Source of the DNA: Myxococcales bacterium
GTDB taxonomy: Bacteria > Myxococcota_A > UBA9160 > SMWR01
Reading direction: 5' to 3'
Length of the DNA: 6,355 nt
Assembly: GCA_022571825.1 (NCBI GenBank)
Contig: JACZXC010000179.1
Span: 1-6,355 of the forward strand
Made by a program: the position numbers and the translations under genes. Positions 5,279 to 6,355 of this stretch are shown here, in pieces; the stretch's first letter is position 1, and each line of letters begins with the position of its first letter. Under the pieces are notes generated by a model. It saw only the letters and a program-made list of their open reading frames with translations, was not told the origin of the DNA and did no database searches.

Positions 5279-6355
5279 ATGGGCTTCGCGCACGCGGCTG
5301 ATGGAGGCGAGATGTCTGGCGTTGTCGCCGCACTCGAAGTATTCCGAAGCGAGTTCTTCCGGGACCGAGGCCGCGAACTTGCGAAACGGCTCGCGGCGCT
5401 TGATGTAGATATTCAAGTTTTCGGTGGAATAAGGATTGAGAGGCGAGGCGAGAATACCGCGGTTGCCCAGGGCTCTGGATCCGAATTCCATACGCCCCTG
5501 GAACCAGGCCACGATCTGATGGGCTTGCAGTTGTTTGACGGCGGCTTGGATCAGCCGCTCGTCGGTCAGCAGGTACTGGAAGCCTAGTTTGCAGTTCTCG
5601 AGCACCTGCTTGATCTGTTCAGCATCGTATTCCGGGCCCAGGAAGAGATTGCGGACCGGCGTCCGTTCGGAGCGGTGGAAGACGTGACGCCAGGCATGGA
5701 AGGCGCAGCCGATACTCGTTCCGGCGTTGCCGGCGGCGGGCTGCACCCAGACCCGCTGGTAGCGGCCCGAGTTGGCTAGCGCGGAGACGAGAATGGAGTT
5801 GAGCATTAAGCCGCCGGCCAGACAGAGGTGCTTTCCTTCACCGGCGAGACGCAGGACGATTTCCTCGACGGCGCTTTGCACGCTGGCGGCGAGGTCGGCG
5901 CGCTGGGTTGCAGTAAGTTCCTGGCCGTACTTGAGTCCGAGGGCGGAATAGAAACGCTCGCTGAAGCCGCCCCGCGCCGGCCGGGACATGTCGAAGTAGT
6001 CGTGGTCGAGCTGCGGCCGCTGGCGGCCGCCGGCGGCGAGGATCTCGAGAAAGACGTCGTGGTAGGCGGGCTGACCGGTTACCGAGAGCCACTGCACCTT
6101 GTGCTCTTCGGCGCCGGAGCGGAAACCGAGCAGTTCACTCACCCGGCTATAGAAGGCCGCCGGGGAGTCGGGCGCGTAGATCTCCTCGATGGGATCGAGA
6201 CGCGAGGCATCGGCCTCCCACAAGGCGCCGCAACGCATATCGCCCACGCGGTCGAGGGTGAGCACGCGCGCTTCCTCGAACGGCGAAGGGTAGAAGGCGC
6301 TGGCGGCATGGGCCGTGTGATGGTCGACCATCACAATGCGGGCTTTGGGGAAAAG
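4970..6355 (-). CDS. Chimeric frame: carbamoyltransferase (N-terminal part present, C-terminus lost) joined to an amino acid permease C-terminus; 5' end beyond window
   Basis: The frame is open to the right edge (LFPKARIV precedes the GTG at 6334), so the true start lies outside. Numbering from that GTG, residues 1 to about 353 are a NodU/CmcH-type carbamoyltransferase, which transfers carbamoyl groups from carbamoyl phosphate to hydroxyls of small molecules. Visible are the metal-binding HHTAHAASAF (5-14), LTLDRVGD (25-32), EEHKVQWLS (76-84), LCLAGGLMLNS (170-180), VWVQPAAGNAG (195-205), GRMEFGSRALGNRGILASPL (280-299) and REPFRKFAASVPEE (314-327). The family normally continues about 100 residues further with an NTSFN..GEP segment; that is missing. 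Instead, from about 354 to 454 the protein is the end of an APC permease. Neither half should work alone in its usual way. The permease end lies 23 bases before lipA. The carbamoyltransferase half looks lower in GC than the rest. The frame itself is certain; whether it is an expressed fusion, a pseudogene or an assembly join is unknown. Confidence 0.8.
   Translation of the reverse strand, partial: LFPKARIVMVDHHTAHAASAFYPSPFEEARVLTLDRVGDMRCGALWEADASRLDPIEEIYAPDSPAAFYSRVSELLGFRSGAEEHKVQWLSVTGQPAYHDVFLEILAAGGRQRPQLDHDYFDMSRPARGGFSERFYSALGLKYGQELTATQRADLAASVQSAVEEIVLRLAGEGKHLCLAGGLMLNSILVSALANSGRYQRVWVQPAAGNAGTSIGCAFHAWRHVFHRSERTPVRNLFLGPEYDAEQIKQVLENCKLGFQYLLTDERLIQAAVKQLQAHQIVAWFQGRMEFGSRALGNRGILASPLNPYSTENLNIYIKRREPFRKFAASVPEELASEYFECGDNARHLASISRVREAHRGTFEAALHYTTFAIVLATIADVFALYRLRRTQPRRARPYRAWGYPWVPALYVLANAGVAAALLWGRPLECAVGVGLLAAGLPFYWVFSRRKARLAQAAEVK

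Noticed and set aside
4947..5333. N-terminal extension of lipoyl synthase
   Set aside because: It overlaps the permease-coding frame, is not LipA-like, and the ATG at 4946 has its own ribosome binding site.
6013..6030. Two GCGGCCGC palindromes two bases apart
   Set aside because: They lie in an Ala/Gly/Arg-rich coding stretch of the carbamoyltransferase and look like chance GC-rich codons, not an operator or attachment site.
6305..6311. Arginine in LTLDRVGD as a broken carbamoyltransferase active site
   Set aside because: From memory, a subgroup of this family commonly has LTLDR.GD here, so it is likely normal for the subgroup and not damage.

Overview
The window is about two-thirds G+C and fully coding on the minus strand: six genes read right to left with almost no spacing. 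High GC, a LipA with canonical cysteine motifs, an AlaC-type aminotransferase followed by hom and thrC, and a strongly plant-like threonine synthase suggest a GC-rich Gram-negative bacterium. My best guess is an uncultured deltaproteobacterial or myxobacterial type lineage, but the taxonomic guess is weak.

Region by region, in transcription order: (1) 6355 to 4970, an open frame that enters from beyond the right edge. It begins as a NodU/CmcH-type carbamoyltransferase and, near 5255-5278, turns in frame into the last three membrane spans of an APC-family amino acid permease. Neither parent is complete, so this is a chimera made by a real rearrangement or by misassembly. (2) lipA, lipoyl synthase, 4946 to 4002, starting 23 bases after the chimera stops. 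(3) An AlaC-like class I/II aminotransferase, 4005 to 2773, overlapping lipA by 4 bases (ATGA). (4) hom, homoserine dehydrogenase with an ACT domain, 2780 to 1440, overlapping the aminotransferase by 8 bases. (5) thrC, a plant-type threonine synthase with a GTG start, 1437 to 88, two bases after hom. (6) The first 20 codons of riboflavin synthase (ribE), 60 to 1, cut by the left edge.

The core lipA-alaC-hom-thrC looks like one translationally coupled operon. Hom makes homoserine from aspartate semialdehyde, and ThrC makes threonine from O-phosphohomoserine. The aminotransferase probably serves amino-group exchange with pyruvate or a related oxoacid. Homoserine kinase (thrB) and aspartokinase are not in the window and must lie elsewhere. 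LipA (lipoylation of 2-oxoacid dehydrogenases and the glycine cleavage system) and riboflavin synthase are cofactor genes sharing the same transcription unit by position.

I see no RNA gene, CRISPR array, insertion sequence or convincing promoter or terminator. The most unusual thing is the chimeric frame at the right end. The most interesting enzyme is the plant-type threonine synthase, whose plant relatives are activated by S-adenosylmethionine.
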